A stretch of DNA of 64,000 bases, from positions 1 through 64,000 of the forward strand of contig NZ_JAIVEM010000165.1 in NCBI RefSeq assembly GCF_020404765.1. The letters are read 5' to 3'. The stretch comes from Paenibacillus sp. BJ-4 (GTDB lineage: Bacteria > Bacillota > Bacilli > Paenibacillales > Paenibacillaceae). The notes beneath the pieces were generated by a model. It had not been told where the DNA came from. It made no database searches and worked only from the letters and a program-made list of their open reading frames with translations. This document shows, piece after piece, positions 16,880-26,210 of this stretch (position 1 is its first letter; the number at the start of each line of letters is the position of its first letter). A program made the translations under genes and the position numbers.

Positions 16880-18082
16880 ATGGCGCGTGTTTTATTTATT
16901 AATGGTGGATCAGAGGGACATATCAATCCAACCATTGGAGTTGTGCAAGAGCTTATTTCGCGTGGAGAAGAGGTAGTGTACTTTTCTATAGAAGCTTTTC
17001 GGGAGCGTATTGAGAAGACAGGAGTGTCAGTACGAACATTTGATGATCAAAAATTTATAAAAGCCTTTATCTCAGGTGGAAGAGATTATTTACTCGAAAG
17101 AATCAACGGTCTTTTACTTACGGCAGATATAGTCATACCAAGCGTTCTTGAACAGATCAAAGGAGAGCATTTTGATTACATCATCCATGATTCCATGTTT
17201 GGTTGTGGACGTTTACTTGCTCAAATTCTTAAGCTTCCTGCAATCAACTCTTGTACTTCTTTTGCGCAGACAAAAGGTTCATTCGATAAAATGTTGGAAC
17301 AATTTTCTATAAAAGTCCCTGCAGAAATAGTTAAACCTATAAACGATAAATTTCAAAGCCTAACGGTAATGGTGAAGGAAAAATATGGTGTGGAGATCCA
17401 TTCTCCTTACGAAGTGTTTTGTAATCCTGCACCCCTTACAATTGTTTATACAACAAGGGAGTTTCAACCTCATGGTGAAGCATTCGACCCAACTTATAAA
17501 TTTGTAGGTCCATCCATTTCTTCACGATTAACTCAAGAAAACTTCGACTTTACTGCAATCAAGGGGAAAAACCCAATTTACATTTCACTGGGTACCGTCT
17601 TTAACCAAGCAATTGATTTCTATAAGCTTTGTTTTGAGGCATTTGGGAACACTGATCATACTATTGTTATGTCTATCGGGAATAAAACCCAAATTTCTGC
17701 TTTAGGAGAAATTCCCAAAAACTTCATCGTGAAAAATTATGTTCCACAAACCGATGTACTGCAATACACTAAATTATTTATTACACATGGTGGAATGAAC
17801 AGTACCAATGAAGGTCTCTATTACGGGGTTCCGCTAATTGTAATCCCACAAAGCGCGGATCAGCCGATCATTGCGGGGCAGGTCGCCAATATCGGAGCAG
17901 GCATTAAATTACAAATGCAAAGCTTGACTGCAAATCAACTACGTGAAGCTGTAGATCATGTGTTAGGCCTCTCCTCTTTCAAGGAAGCTGCTGCAAATAT
18001 TGGGGAATCCTTTCGAAAATCAGGTGGGTATCATCAAGCTGTTGATGAGATTTTCGAATTTAAAAGTCAATATCATATCTAA
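16880..18082 (+). CDS. YjiC/MGT-type UDP-glycosyltransferase
   Basis: This 400-aa GT1-family enzyme begins RVLFINGGSEGHINP and has the nucleotide-sugar binding region FITHGGMNSTNEGLYYGVP followed by PQSADQPIIA. The family transfers a sugar from UDP-sugar to small hydrophobic acceptors such as macrolides and flavonoids. ATG 16880 is preferred over the GTG at 16871 because AAGGA lies 10 bases before it. It is transcribed alone. A paralogue lies on the other strand at 28237-29424. Confidence 0.92.
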   Translation: MARVLFINGGSEGHINPTIGVVQELISRGEEVVYFSIEAFRERIEKTGVSVRTFDDQKFIKAFISGGRDYLLERINGLLLTADIVIPSVLEQIKGEHFDYIIHDSMFGCGRLLAQILKLPAINSCTSFAQTKGSFDKMLEQFSIKVPAEIVKPINDKFQSLTVMVKEKYGVEIHSPYEVFCNPAPLTIVYTTREFQPHGEAFDPTYKFVGPSISSRLTQENFDFTAIKGKNPIYISLGTVFNQAIDFYKLCFEAFGNTDHTIVMSIGNKTQISALGEIPKNFIVKNYVPQTDVLQYTKLFITHGGMNSTNEGLYYGVPLIVIPQSADQPIIAGQVANIGAGIKLQMQSLTANQLREAVDHVLGLSSFKEAAANIGESFRKSGGYHQAVDEIFEFKSQYHI

Positions 18083-18119
18083 TGGAAGTCATTACTCAGT
18101 CATTACTTTGATCTAAGGA

Positions 18120-18434
18120 CTACACTACATTATTAGACTGAGAATCGTTTGTCACTATTTCCGCTAGTAAAAACGGGCTCCCATTAAACTGGCCTTCTTG
18201 GTATCCTGTCATACTTGTCGGGTGTACGTCATGATGCACCGTCAGTCTAAGACTTATGAATTCTGTATTCTTTTTAAAATTCACTTCCAAACCGGCTTTT
18301 TCAACTTCAATGGCTTCATAAATATAGGCTTTCAAGATGGTTTCCATTGCAACTATTTCTTGAACGTTGGTGAAACGAATCTGGCGTCCCGCCTGTACAT
18401 TCTCCGTTTGTTTGATTATTCTTCCGCATCCCAA
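18120..18434 (-). CDS. Conserved-looking hypothetical protein, about 104 aa
   Basis: I do not recognise the family. The sequence has an internal segment IRFTNVQEIVAMETILKAYI and a beta-rich second half (TEFISLRLTVHHDVHP). There is no signal peptide or membrane segment. The only reasonable start is TTG 18434, with GGAGGAG about 15 bases upstream, farther than usual. It sits alone between the glycosyltransferase and clpP. Confidence 0.55.
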   Translation of the reverse strand: MGCGRIIKQTENVQAGRQIRFTNVQEIVAMETILKAYIYEAIEVEKAGLEVNFKKNTEFISLRLTVHHDVHPTSMTGYQEGQFNGSPFLLAEIVTNDSQSNNVV

Positions 18435-18488
18435 TTTTGATTAGGCCTTCTCCTCCACGGTCTTATTCTGTCCTTTGCTACCTCCAAT

Positions 18489-18582
18489 GTAAACGAACAA
18501 GTGGTTGTAAAAGTTACACCATTTACGTAAATCGTTTTTCCATTGAAGCCTCCGTATCTTTTTACGGTCTTAGTTCGTTTAC
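18489..18582. promoter_or_regulatory. Spaced inverted repeat upstream of the clpP paralogue
   Basis: TGTAAACGAAC (18488-18498) and GTTCGTTTACA (18573-18583) are perfect inverted copies about 74 bases apart, in the leader region of the ClpP gene. This could be a paired regulatory site or the stem of a long leader structure. Confidence 0.4.
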
Positions 18583-18624
18583 AAGGAGAAATCAACTGAA
18601 AACAGGAAAGTGGGGGGTTAAAAA

Positions 18625-19209
18625 ATGAGTGTTTATGTTCCTTATGTTGTCGAGCAAACTGCTCAAGGTGAAAGATCGTACGATATCTATTCCAGACTAT
18701 TAAAGGATCGTATTGTGTTTGTAGGGGCAGCCATCGACGATCAATTGGCTAACAGTATTATTGCTCAATTATTGTTTCTGGCGGCGGAAGATCCGGAAAA
18801 AGGAATTTACATGTACATCAACAGCCCGGGCGGCTCTACTTCCGCAGGATTTGCCATTTATGATACGATGCAGTACATCAAACCCGATGTGCACACGATA
18901 TGTACGGGATTTGCTGCTTCGTTTGGCGCGATCCTTTTGCTGGCGGGGGCCAAAGGGAAACGTTCGGCGCTGCCGAACAGTGAGATTATGATCCATCAGC
19001 CGCACGGCGGCGCACAAGGGCAGGCCAGCGATATTGCGATCAGCGCAAAACGAATTTTATGGACTCGTGAAAAGGCAACCCGTATCACAGCTGAACGGAC
19101 CGGGAAATCTTTGGAAAAAGTCGAAAAAGATATGGATCGGGATTTTTACATGTCCGCTCAGGAGGCACTGGAATATGGTGTTATTGATCAAGTGATAACT
19201 TCTTTGTAG
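18625..19209 (+). CDS. clpP: ClpP-family ATP-dependent protease subunit (paralogue)
   Basis: This 194-aa serine protease has the full triad: Ser99 in GFAASFGAILL, His124 in HQPHGGAQG and Asp173 in DRDFYMSA, with SPGGS nearby. ClpP rings degrade proteins delivered by ClpX/C-type ATPases. The motif GFAASFG differs from the usual GMAASMG, which suggests a second paralogue and not the housekeeping copy. The start ATG follows GTGGGGGG. It is followed after 3 bases by a small Sm-like gene, so the two are very likely co-translated. Confidence 0.92.
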   Translation: MSVYVPYVVEQTAQGERSYDIYSRLLKDRIVFVGAAIDDQLANSIIAQLLFLAAEDPEKGIYMYINSPGGSTSAGFAIYDTMQYIKPDVHTICTGFAASFGAILLLAGAKGKRSALPNSEIMIHQPHGGAQGQASDIAISAKRILWTREKATRITAERTGKSLEKVEKDMDRDFYMSAQEALEYGVIDQVITSL

Positions 19210-19212
19210 AGT

Positions 19213-19473
19213 ATGCCAAAATCTAATGATCCGGCAAGAAACTTCAAGAAAATACGAGGTGATATCGTGTTAGCAAGCTTACAAGGCAAGGAAGTAACTA
19301 TTCATTTTATAGATGGGACAAATGCATGCGAAGGGGTATTGGATCAGGTTGACGACCAGTTCGTTAAATACCTTACGCAATATCAGACGCTTGTTATTCC
19401 TATTACGTCCATTCGCACCGTATCCATAGACATTAAAGAAAGGCAACCCTACAGAGTTGGATTCACCCCATGA
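19213..19473 (+). CDS. Small Sm/Hfq-like protein
   Basis: The 86-aa product has a core KEVTIHFIDGTNACEGVLDQ then DDQFVKYL and VIPITSIRTVSI, matching the strand pattern of LSm folds (five short strands, central Gly, terminal I-P-I/V segment). That suggests an RNA-binding ring protein related to Hfq, but this is a fold guess. ATG lies only 3 bases after the clpP stop. A 16-bp hairpin follows. Confidence 0.6.
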   Translation: MPKSNDPARNFKKIRGDIVLASLQGKEVTIHFIDGTNACEGVLDQVDDQFVKYLTQYQTLVIPITSIRTVSIDIKERQPYRVGFTP

Positions 19474-19498
19474 TCCTATTATAGTATTACAGGCACTC

Positions 19499-19550
19499 GC
19501 CGATCCCACAAGTCACGCGATCCTTTCGTGATTTGTGGGATCGGCGAGCC
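19499..19550. repeat. Long perfect inverted repeat (16-bp stem)
   Basis: CTCGCCGATCCCACAA and TTGTGGGATCGGCGAG are perfect inverse complements with an additional inner pairing GTCACG/CGTGAT. No T run follows, so it is not a classical terminator. It lies between the Sm-like gene and the hydrolase gene. Confidence 0.75.
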
Positions 19551-19588
19551 GCATGGGTGGCAATTTCATTTTACGGAGGCCTGATATT

Positions 19589-20254
19589 ATGGAAATTTCA
19601 AAGGGAGTAGAAATGCTTCAGCTAGATTTTCATGGGAATATGATTCACCCCATTCTTTTGTGGGATCGAGAAATGGCTGTTTTAATAGACACAGGATTCC
19701 CAGGGCAAATTGAAGATTTACGCGTGGCCATGGAAAAGGTAGGCGTGTCGTTCGACAAACTAAAAGTTGTGATTTTGACGCATCAGGATGTGGATCATAT
19801 AGGCAGTCTTCCTGAGATTTTGCAGGAGTGTGGTAATCATATTAAAGTTTATGCACACGAACTGGATAAGCCGTATATTCAGGGGGAGATACCGCTTTTA
19901 AAAGACGGGCACCTTGAGAATCCCCCGAAAGGCAGAGTGGACGATACCTTGATTGACGGTCAGGAACTGCCGTTTTGCGGCAGGATTCTCATCATCCATA
20001 CTCCTGGGCATACTCCCGGTCATATCAGCCTTTATTTAAGGCAAAGCAAGACTCTCATTGCTGGGGATTCGATGTACAGTGTAAACGGGATTCTCGGGGG
20101 AATTCATGTCCCGACCACACCGGATATGAATGCAGCTCGTCTCTCATTGAAAAAGTATTTAGACCTCGACATTGCATCCGTGGTTTGTTATCACGGGGGA
20201 TTAAGTAATGTAAATGTTAATGATCAGATATTAGGACTTAGCCAAGGATTATAA
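19589..20254 (+). CDS. Metallo-beta-lactamase-fold hydrolase
   Basis: This 221-aa protein has the metal motif LTHQDVDHIGSL (an HxDxDH variant common in Bacillales), THE-equivalent HTPGHTPGHISL, and a late His (CYHGG). The fold hydrolyses esters, thioesters or lactones with two metal ions. ATG 19589 follows ACGGAGG; longer starts overlap the hairpin. No partner gene indicates the substrate. Confidence 0.88.
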   Translation: MEISKGVEMLQLDFHGNMIHPILLWDREMAVLIDTGFPGQIEDLRVAMEKVGVSFDKLKVVILTHQDVDHIGSLPEILQECGNHIKVYAHELDKPYIQGEIPLLKDGHLENPPKGRVDDTLIDGQELPFCGRILIIHTPGHTPGHISLYLRQSKTLIAGDSMYSVNGILGGIHVPTTPDMNAARLSLKKYLDLDIASVVCYHGGLSNVNVNDQILGLSQGL

Positions 20255-20366
20255 ATTTAAAGTTTCAGCAGATTATCTTTTGGTGAAATGTTGTTGTCGC
20301 TCCCTCCGCTCACAAAGCAAGGACCATCTTCAACGACTCTTGCAAGCGAAATAAAATCCGTTCGAC

Positions 20367-21047
20367 TTAAGCGATTTTTTCTCCGGATTGACCGATGGTT
20401 CTGATGATGATTTCAGGAATGGCCAGCAGCAGCACAATGGAGCCATAAACGCCAATGGTATAGCTGGCTGCGTACACAAGACCGAATCCCTGATGAAGAA
20501 GAGAAGTGATGAGATGAATCATCATGTTCGTAAAACAAAAGGCGTAACTGCGGATCATCCAGTTCCGGTGCCGGACCATCCGTTTCTTTTTGATTTGTAC
20601 GAGCGCCATAATGGTTATAAACGGCCATATCATATTTATCACATTGAACCCTATACTGCTGATCCTTCCTCCGGTGGCGTAAGGCGCCATGTAGCCGGAA
20701 GTCAGCACGACAACAAGTATGGACACGACATAAACGTAGCCGTTAATGCGATGGAACCTGCGGCTTTTTTCAAAGATTCGATTAGAAAAGTTGAGCAGCC
20801 CCGACGCCATGGCAATACATGCAAATGCAACATGAATGTACATCACGTTCAACCAGACCGGGAGATTAAGCTCGCGCTTCAGTCCGGTTTTACGGCTCAA
20901 AAATCCCGCCGCTCCGGGATCAATCACATAATTTTTCATCAACGCATAAAAAATAAATAGAATGCTGATACAGGCCAAAAGTCTGAATAGTGTTCTTCGT
21001 TTTTTCATGTCATCCAATACCCCCGCGGCTCCATATTTATTACCCAT
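20367..21047 (-). CDS. DUF2306-type membrane protein
   Basis: The 226-aa protein (213 aa from the internal ATG 21008) has about six membrane segments, with conserved His/Arg at HRINGYVYV and MVRHRNWMIRSYA. This is the pattern of the DUF2306 family, whose function is not established. It stands alone on the minus strand next to the PfpI-type gene. Confidence 0.75.
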   Translation of the reverse strand: MGNKYGAAGVLDDMKKRRTLFRLLACISILFIFYALMKNYVIDPGAAGFLSRKTGLKRELNLPVWLNVMYIHVAFACIAMASGLLNFSNRIFEKSRRFHRINGYVYVVSILVVVLTSGYMAPYATGGRISSIGFNVINMIWPFITIMALVQIKKKRMVRHRNWMIRSYAFCFTNMMIHLITSLLHQGFGLVYAASYTIGVYGSIVLLLAIPEIIIRTIGQSGEKIA

Positions 21048-21160
21048 ACATAATTCCAGTCAGGAAACTCGTTTTCCTGTTAATTTGGATGCGGGCAGTA
21101 TACCGGCTTTGGCGATTCCGGTCATGTCATCCCCGTTGGCTGCAACTTCGAATTTCAGAT

Positions 21161-21835
21161 TTAAGCACATGGGTTTCGTGATGCGAAGCGACCCTTAAGC
21201 GCCATTCCTGTTTCTCTCCAAACCGTCCCTCTCCGTTCAAATTCGAATAACTGTTCTACCGCATGTGCGATACGCGGTCCAAGCTCACGTTCCACCAGAT
21301 ACAACGCTACATCAAGTCCCGATGTGACGCCGCCGCCGGAAATCAGGTTGCCGTCGTCCACGACACGTGCCGGGACGGGAATGGCCCCGGTTGCTCCAAG
21401 CAAATCCATGCCCAGATGATTCGTTACCGCCGGTCTGCCTTCCAAGAGCCCTCCCATGGCCAGCAGCAAAGAGCCGCCGCATACCGTGGCGACGACGATG
21501 TCTTTCTGCCCGAGTGCCTGCTCAATCATACCGGTTAATTCTGTTTTCAAGGCTCGACCCAGAATAGCCGGGATGGAGTCAGGGCCATCTTCTTCGACGT
21601 CACCGGACGCGCCAGGCACGAGAATGATGCCCGCATGTTCCGAATTCAGGCTGCTGCTTGCTTCAATTTTTAACCCGTTGATGCCGCTAGTCACAGACCT
21701 CGCTCCTTCGGCGGTGACGAATTCCACGCTTAGCGCGTTGTCAGTATGCATCGCCGCGGCGCAAAAAACCTCGTAAGGCGCAATGGCATCCAGAAGGTCG
21801 AAGCCGTCAAAAAGTACGATTTGAACCGTTAACAT
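21161..21835 (-). CDS. DJ-1/PfpI (class I glutamine amidotransferase-like) protein
   Basis: This 224-aa protein has the nucleophile elbow ATVCGGSLLLAMGG and the fold core QIVLFDGFDLLDAIAPYEVF. Sequence layout (GLLEGRPAVTNH, GGGVTSGLDVALYLVE) is closest in memory to isonitrile-hydratase-like and AraC-associated PfpI proteins. ATG 21835 follows AAAGGGGGA; the longer frame to 21979 has no ribosome binding site. It is divergent from the two-component system. Confidence 0.85.
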   Translation of the reverse strand: MLTVQIVLFDGFDLLDAIAPYEVFCAAAMHTDNALSVEFVTAEGARSVTSGINGLKIEASSSLNSEHAGIILVPGASGDVEEDGPDSIPAILGRALKTELTGMIEQALGQKDIVVATVCGGSLLLAMGGLLEGRPAVTNHLGMDLLGATGAIPVPARVVDDGNLISGGGVTSGLDVALYLVERELGPRIAHAVEQLFEFERRGTVWRETGMALKGRFASRNPCA

Positions 21836-22046
21836 CCATAAATCCCCCTTTATCCGTTTCCGTGCAGGACGAGTCATTACCCGCGGGATTGGCCGTCCGT
21901 GTACGCAAGAAGTATTGTAACCAACGAATATCTCAAACGAAGCTGTAAAATAGTCACAAAACAATAAACAATTCATCACAAAAGAGGTGGTACCGTTAGT
22001 TTACTGCGGCAAAAATGATAAACTGAAATCCGAAGGTGGGATATTC

Positions 22047-22733
22047 ATGAGCGAAGCAACGACAATACTGGTTGTAGACGATGACCAAAGTATCGCCGAG
22101 CTATTGAGGGACTTTTTAGAGTTCGAAAATTTTCACGTGATCACCGCTTGGGATGCCGCTCAAGCGTGGGCCATGTTTGGGCAGAATTCCATTCATTGCA
22201 TTATTCTTGACATCATGATGCCGGGACAAAACGGGTTTGAGTTATGCCGCCGGATTCGGGCGGAGAGTGATGTTCCTATCCTTTTCTTGAGCGCACGCAG
22301 CGATGATGTGGACAAGATTCGCGGGCTGACGCTCGGCGGTGATGATTATATCGTCAAAACTGCTTCGCCTGGCGAAATCGTAGCCAGGGTAAAAGCTGTA
22401 ATGCGGCGTTCCGCTTCTCAGCAGCAAATAGGTGAAAGGATCCTGGATTTTGGTCGTATCCAGCTGAATCTGTCCACTAGAGAAGTGATCGTGGACGGCA
22501 AGAATGTCGTGCTCACGCCGAAGGAATATCAGCTGCTGCAATTATTTGCCGAACACCCCAGACATGTTTTCACATATGAACAGCTGCTTGCAAGATTTTG
22601 GGATGGGGTGGGCGATAGGCATACGATTCGGGTCCATCTCGGCCGGCTGCGTGAAAAAATCGAATCCGACCTGAACCATCCGCAATTCCTCGTCAACGTA
22701 TGGGGAGTAGGCTACCGCTTCGAGGGAGGGTAA
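22047..22733 (+). CDS. OmpR-type response regulator
   Basis: This 228-aa protein has receiver residues DDD near 11-13, phosphoacceptor Asp in CIILDIMMPGQNG and Lys in DDYIVKTASPGE, followed by a winged-helix domain (TPKEYQLLQLFAEHP; HIRV-like TIRVHLGRLREKI; WGVGYRF). The usual Lys-Pro at the receiver's end is Lys-Thr here. The ATG 22047 follows AAGGTGGG. Its cognate kinase starts 2 bases after the stop. Confidence 0.95.
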   Translation: MSEATTILVVDDDQSIAELLRDFLEFENFHVITAWDAAQAWAMFGQNSIHCIILDIMMPGQNGFELCRRIRAESDVPILFLSARSDDVDKIRGLTLGGDDYIVKTASPGEIVARVKAVMRRSASQQQIGERILDFGRIQLNLSTREVIVDGKNVVLTPKEYQLLQLFAEHPRHVFTYEQLLARFWDGVGDRHTIRVHLGRLREKIESDLNHPQFLVNVWGVGYRFEGG

Positions 22734-22734
22734 C

Positions 22735-24069
22735 ATGAGGACACTTCGCATTCGTACATTTACTTTACTGTGCTTTTTCTTCATACTGCTGGTGCCGTGG
22801 ATCTTCTTTCTTACAGCTCACTTTATGGAAACCAATACGCTCAGGCTCCCAAATAATCAGCCGCAGGATGAGCTTATGCAAAGACATTTAACCGAAATTA
22901 TGCACCTGATCGAAACAGGCTCGGACAAATGGAGGGATGCGAATTGGCAAAACGAATTGAGTAAAGAGTTGCAGCAAGCGAAGTTGGAGGCGGCTATTCT
23001 ATCTGCGTCAGATCAGGAAATTTACCTTTCTAATCCGGAGCGCCGTAGCGCTTTGTCGTCAACCGAACGGTTCTCCGTCATCGAGGATGGTCAATTACTG
23101 GGGAGGGTTGTCATTTATCTGCCGAAGTCAACAAATACGGTTCAGATGATTTCGATATTTGCCGGGCTATCATTAGCTTTCTTTATTATCGGTGTTGAAA
23201 TGCGCAGGTTCCTTCTGAGGCCACTCGAAAGGATGAGCTCCGCCGCCAGACAAATCGCCGCTGGAAAATGGGATGTGGAGATGCCCCGGTCCAGAATCAC
23301 GGAAATTTGCGAAGTGCGAGATGGATTCGAAGTGATGGTGAAGGGGCTTCAGCAAGCGTTTCAGAAGCAAGCGGAATTGGAGGGAGAACGCCGGTTCGTG
23401 ATCGCTGCTGTCGCGCATGATTTACGGACTCCGTTGTTCGCCTTGCGAGGTTACTTGGATGGGCTGGAGCAGGGAATTGCTCAATCTCCGGAGAAAATAG
23501 CCAAATATGTGGCGGTTTGCAAGGAAAAATCGGCACAATTGGACCGGTTGGTGGAGGAACTTTTCACATTTACAAAGATAGAATATTTGGAAAAGGAACT
23601 TAACAAAAAAACGGTTGATTTTAAACTTATCATCCAGAAATCGATGGACAGTCTGAGCCCGCCGGCTCGGCAAAAGCACATCTCGATCTTGAACCATGCT
23701 GCAGACGGCTGCTTTATTCGCGGTGACATGCATTTATTGGAGCGTGCCATCAGCAACCTTTTGGATAATGCGGTCAGGCATACGCCCCCCTATGGTGAAA
23801 TTGTTGTTCAATGTGATATAGAAAGTGACCAAGTAAAGTTTATGATACGTGATACAGGGCCGGGTTTCTCATCGGAAGAACTGCAGCGGGTTTTCGAACC
23901 TTTATATCGGGGGGAAACATCCAGGAACCGTTCAACCGGCGGCAGCGGATTGGGGCTCACCATTTCACAAACAATTATCAGGCGCCATGGAGGTGAACTT
24001 GACGCAGGCAACCATGCGGAGGGTGGAGCGCTGCTGATCGGTTGGATACCTGCAAACCGTCCGGATTAA
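22735..24069 (+). CDS. Membrane sensor histidine kinase
   Basis: The 444-aa kinase has an N-terminal membrane segment (TLLCFFFILLVPWIFFL), an outer domain, a second membrane segment near residue 140, a HAMP region, the H-box AVAHDLRTPLFALRGYL, N-box NLLDNAVRHTPP and G-boxes DTGPGFS and GGSGLGLTIS. It phosphorylates the response regulator encoded just upstream (2-base spacing). The signal is unknown. Confidence 0.95.
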   Translation: MRTLRIRTFTLLCFFFILLVPWIFFLTAHFMETNTLRLPNNQPQDELMQRHLTEIMHLIETGSDKWRDANWQNELSKELQQAKLEAAILSASDQEIYLSNPERRSALSSTERFSVIEDGQLLGRVVIYLPKSTNTVQMISIFAGLSLAFFIIGVEMRRFLLRPLERMSSAARQIAAGKWDVEMPRSRITEICEVRDGFEVMVKGLQQAFQKQAELEGERRFVIAAVAHDLRTPLFALRGYLDGLEQGIAQSPEKIAKYVAVCKEKSAQLDRLVEELFTFTKIEYLEKELNKKTVDFKLIIQKSMDSLSPPARQKHISILNHAADGCFIRGDMHLLERAISNLLDNAVRHTPPYGEIVVQCDIESDQVKFMIRDTGPGFSSEELQRVFEPLYRGETSRNRSTGGSGLGLTISQTIIRRHGGELDAGNHAEGGALLIGWIPANRPD

Positions 24070-24207
24070 TGGAAGCAGTACAAAATTGCCGCATCGGCTT
24101 TGGTCCGATACGGCGGTGTTTCGCAGAATGAAGCACAGGATTATGAAAGGAGCGCGACACCCTTGATTTGAAGGATAGAACCGGTCGGAAATGTATCCGT
24201 TCACTCT

Positions 24208-25092
24208 TTAATCAATGGTCAATTTCCGGAATTCTCTAGGGGTTTTTTTATGGTGTTTTTTAAATGACTGAATGAAGTGATTTGCATCATTAAAACCCAC
24301 TCTGTGGGCTATTTCAGTTACTGTATAATGCGTTGAGATTAATAATTCACTGCTTTTCTTGATGCGGTATTTAATCAAGTAATCATAAGGTGTCATATGA
24401 ATGGTTCTCTTAAAACTACGAGTACACTCTGAAACACTTAGATGTGCTACATCAGCAATTTCTTGCAATGTTATATTGTTTGTGTAATTTTGGTGGATAA
24501 AGCTAAGCATCAGTTGTAGTCTTTCCTGCTGCAGTTTCATATATTTAGGTGCTTCCTCGGCAGAAATCGAAATATTAGATATTAAAATTAACCATAATTG
24601 AACAGTTTTGATGGAAACCTCATATTCCCACCCCCAGTTTTTTTTCATATCAAATTTCTTTTGCATATCCCAAAGCATTTCTAGTACTTGACTTTGCCAT
24701 TCAACATCTCCCTTTATTACTAGTGACACTAAGGAAGAGTTTGTATAAGGTAGTACATAATTTTTTTCCATCGCGCTATCTGCATAAAAGGCTAGCAGCT
24801 TCTCAGGGAAATTAAAACTGACATATTGGCCGTTATGTGTCAGGTGTGTAGTAACGTGAAGGACACCCTTATTAATTAAGATGGCCTGACCGGTTTCTAA
24901 TTCATGATCAATCCCATTAACTTGTATAACTAGTTTTCCTTTAGTAACCAAAGTGATTTGTAGTTCTTCGTGCCAATGTAAATCATTAAATCCTCTACCT
25001 TCAGGGATACTTCTATGAATAGTATGGGTGTACATGATGTATGGAAATGAAACATCGGGATATAAAATGGTCTCGTGCAATTGTTTTTCCAT
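24208..25092 (-). CDS. AraC-family transcriptional regulator
   Basis: This 294-aa protein has an N-terminal cupin-like sensor (NDLHWHEELQITLVTKGKL) and a C-terminal double helix-turn-helix (ITLQEIADVAHLSVSECTRSF; VTEIAHRVGFNDANHFIQSF). ATG 25092 follows AAAGGACC. Longer starts upstream lack a site. It is divergent from the EamA exporter, which is its likely target. Confidence 0.92.
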   Translation of the reverse strand: MEKQLHETILYPDVSFPYIMYTHTIHRSIPEGRGFNDLHWHEELQITLVTKGKLVIQVNGIDHELETGQAILINKGVLHVTTHLTHNGQYVSFNFPEKLLAFYADSAMEKNYVLPYTNSSLVSLVIKGDVEWQSQVLEMLWDMQKKFDMKKNWGWEYEVSIKTVQLWLILISNISISAEEAPKYMKLQQERLQLMLSFIHQNYTNNITLQEIADVAHLSVSECTRSFKRTIHMTPYDYLIKYRIKKSSELLISTHYTVTEIAHRVGFNDANHFIQSFKKHHKKTPREFRKLTID

Positions 25093-25249
25093 TTTTGCGA
25101 GGTCCTTTCTAATGACGATATTTCTATATAAATTAAAGATATAGTTACACAAATAAAATAAAAATGGTGATATTATTATATCAGATTTTCGGCTTATCAT
25201 TACAATCCTGTGCACAGACGATTGGATAAGACATCTTGGAGGCGTACAT

Positions 25250-26164
25250 GTGAAAATAAATCAATCGTCGTTACCGTTTCATCCGTATATTTTGCTGTTC
25301 ATCAGCATACTGTCTGTTTCTATCTCATCCATCATGATAAAATCCTCAGATACTCCAACCGCTGTGGCTGGGATGTACAGATTGTATATATCAGTAATCA
25401 TTATGCTTCCTTTTGTACCCTGGAAAAGGCTCCGATCCTCAGAGATGAACAAAAAAGATTGGAGTACCGTTTTTTTAGCTGGTCTATTTCTCGGGTTACA
25501 CTTCTTGTTTTGGATGGAATCTTTAGTATATACCTCAGTTGCGAGCTCCATGGTCATCTTATCATTACAACCTTTATTTGTAATGATTGGTTCATACTTT
25601 ATGTTCAGAGAACGAACGAATATATTAACCATTCTTTGTTTGATAGCTGCTCTTTTCGGTTCAGTCATTATAGCCTGGGGAGACATCGGGGTTTCGCGGG
25701 AAGCGTTAATCGGAGATGGATTATCTTTATTAGGAACAATTTTGGTTTCAGCATATATGTTGGCAGGACAGAAAGTAAGTCGTAAAATTAACGCAAATTT
25801 ATACAGTGTTATTGTCTTTTTTATTGGTGGGAGCGTCATGTTAGTCTACAGTTTGTTAAATAATATCACTTTGATAGAATATGACTCTTCGGATTGGACA
25901 TATTTCTTTTTACTTGCAGTAATCCCAACTATTTTTGGACAATATATTTTTAATCTGTTGTTGAAATCAATAGGTGCAACTACAGTTTCGGTGGGTATTA
26001 TTGGAGAACCTGTTCTCGCCATCATTCTCGCCTACTTATTCTTAGGTGAAACAATCTCTATATCCCAATTCACAGGTGGAATGATGACTTTATTCGGTAT
26101 GGGGATGTATTTTTGGGCAAAATCTTTAGACTATACGTTTGTTAAACATAAAAAATATAACTGA
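25250..26164 (+). CDS. EamA/DMT-family membrane transporter
   Basis: The 304-aa protein contains two tandem EamA repeats with about ten membrane segments (GLFLGLHFLFWMESLVYTSV in the first, IGATTVSVGIIGEPVLAIIL in the second). Members export metabolites or amino acids. It starts at GTG behind TGGAGGC. It is divergent from an AraC regulator and followed after 46 bases by csaA. Confidence 0.9.
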   Translation: MKINQSSLPFHPYILLFISILSVSISSIMIKSSDTPTAVAGMYRLYISVIIMLPFVPWKRLRSSEMNKKDWSTVFLAGLFLGLHFLFWMESLVYTSVASSMVILSLQPLFVMIGSYFMFRERTNILTILCLIAALFGSVIIAWGDIGVSREALIGDGLSLLGTILVSAYMLAGQKVSRKINANLYSVIVFFIGGSVMLVYSLLNNITLIEYDSSDWTYFFLLAVIPTIFGQYIFNLLLKSIGATTVSVGIIGEPVLAIILAYLFLGETISISQFTGGMMTLFGMGMYFWAKSLDYTFVKHKKYN

Positions 26165-26210
26165 TTATTTGCGAAATTTTTAAAAAAAGTAAGAGAGGGA
26201 GAATGTTAAA

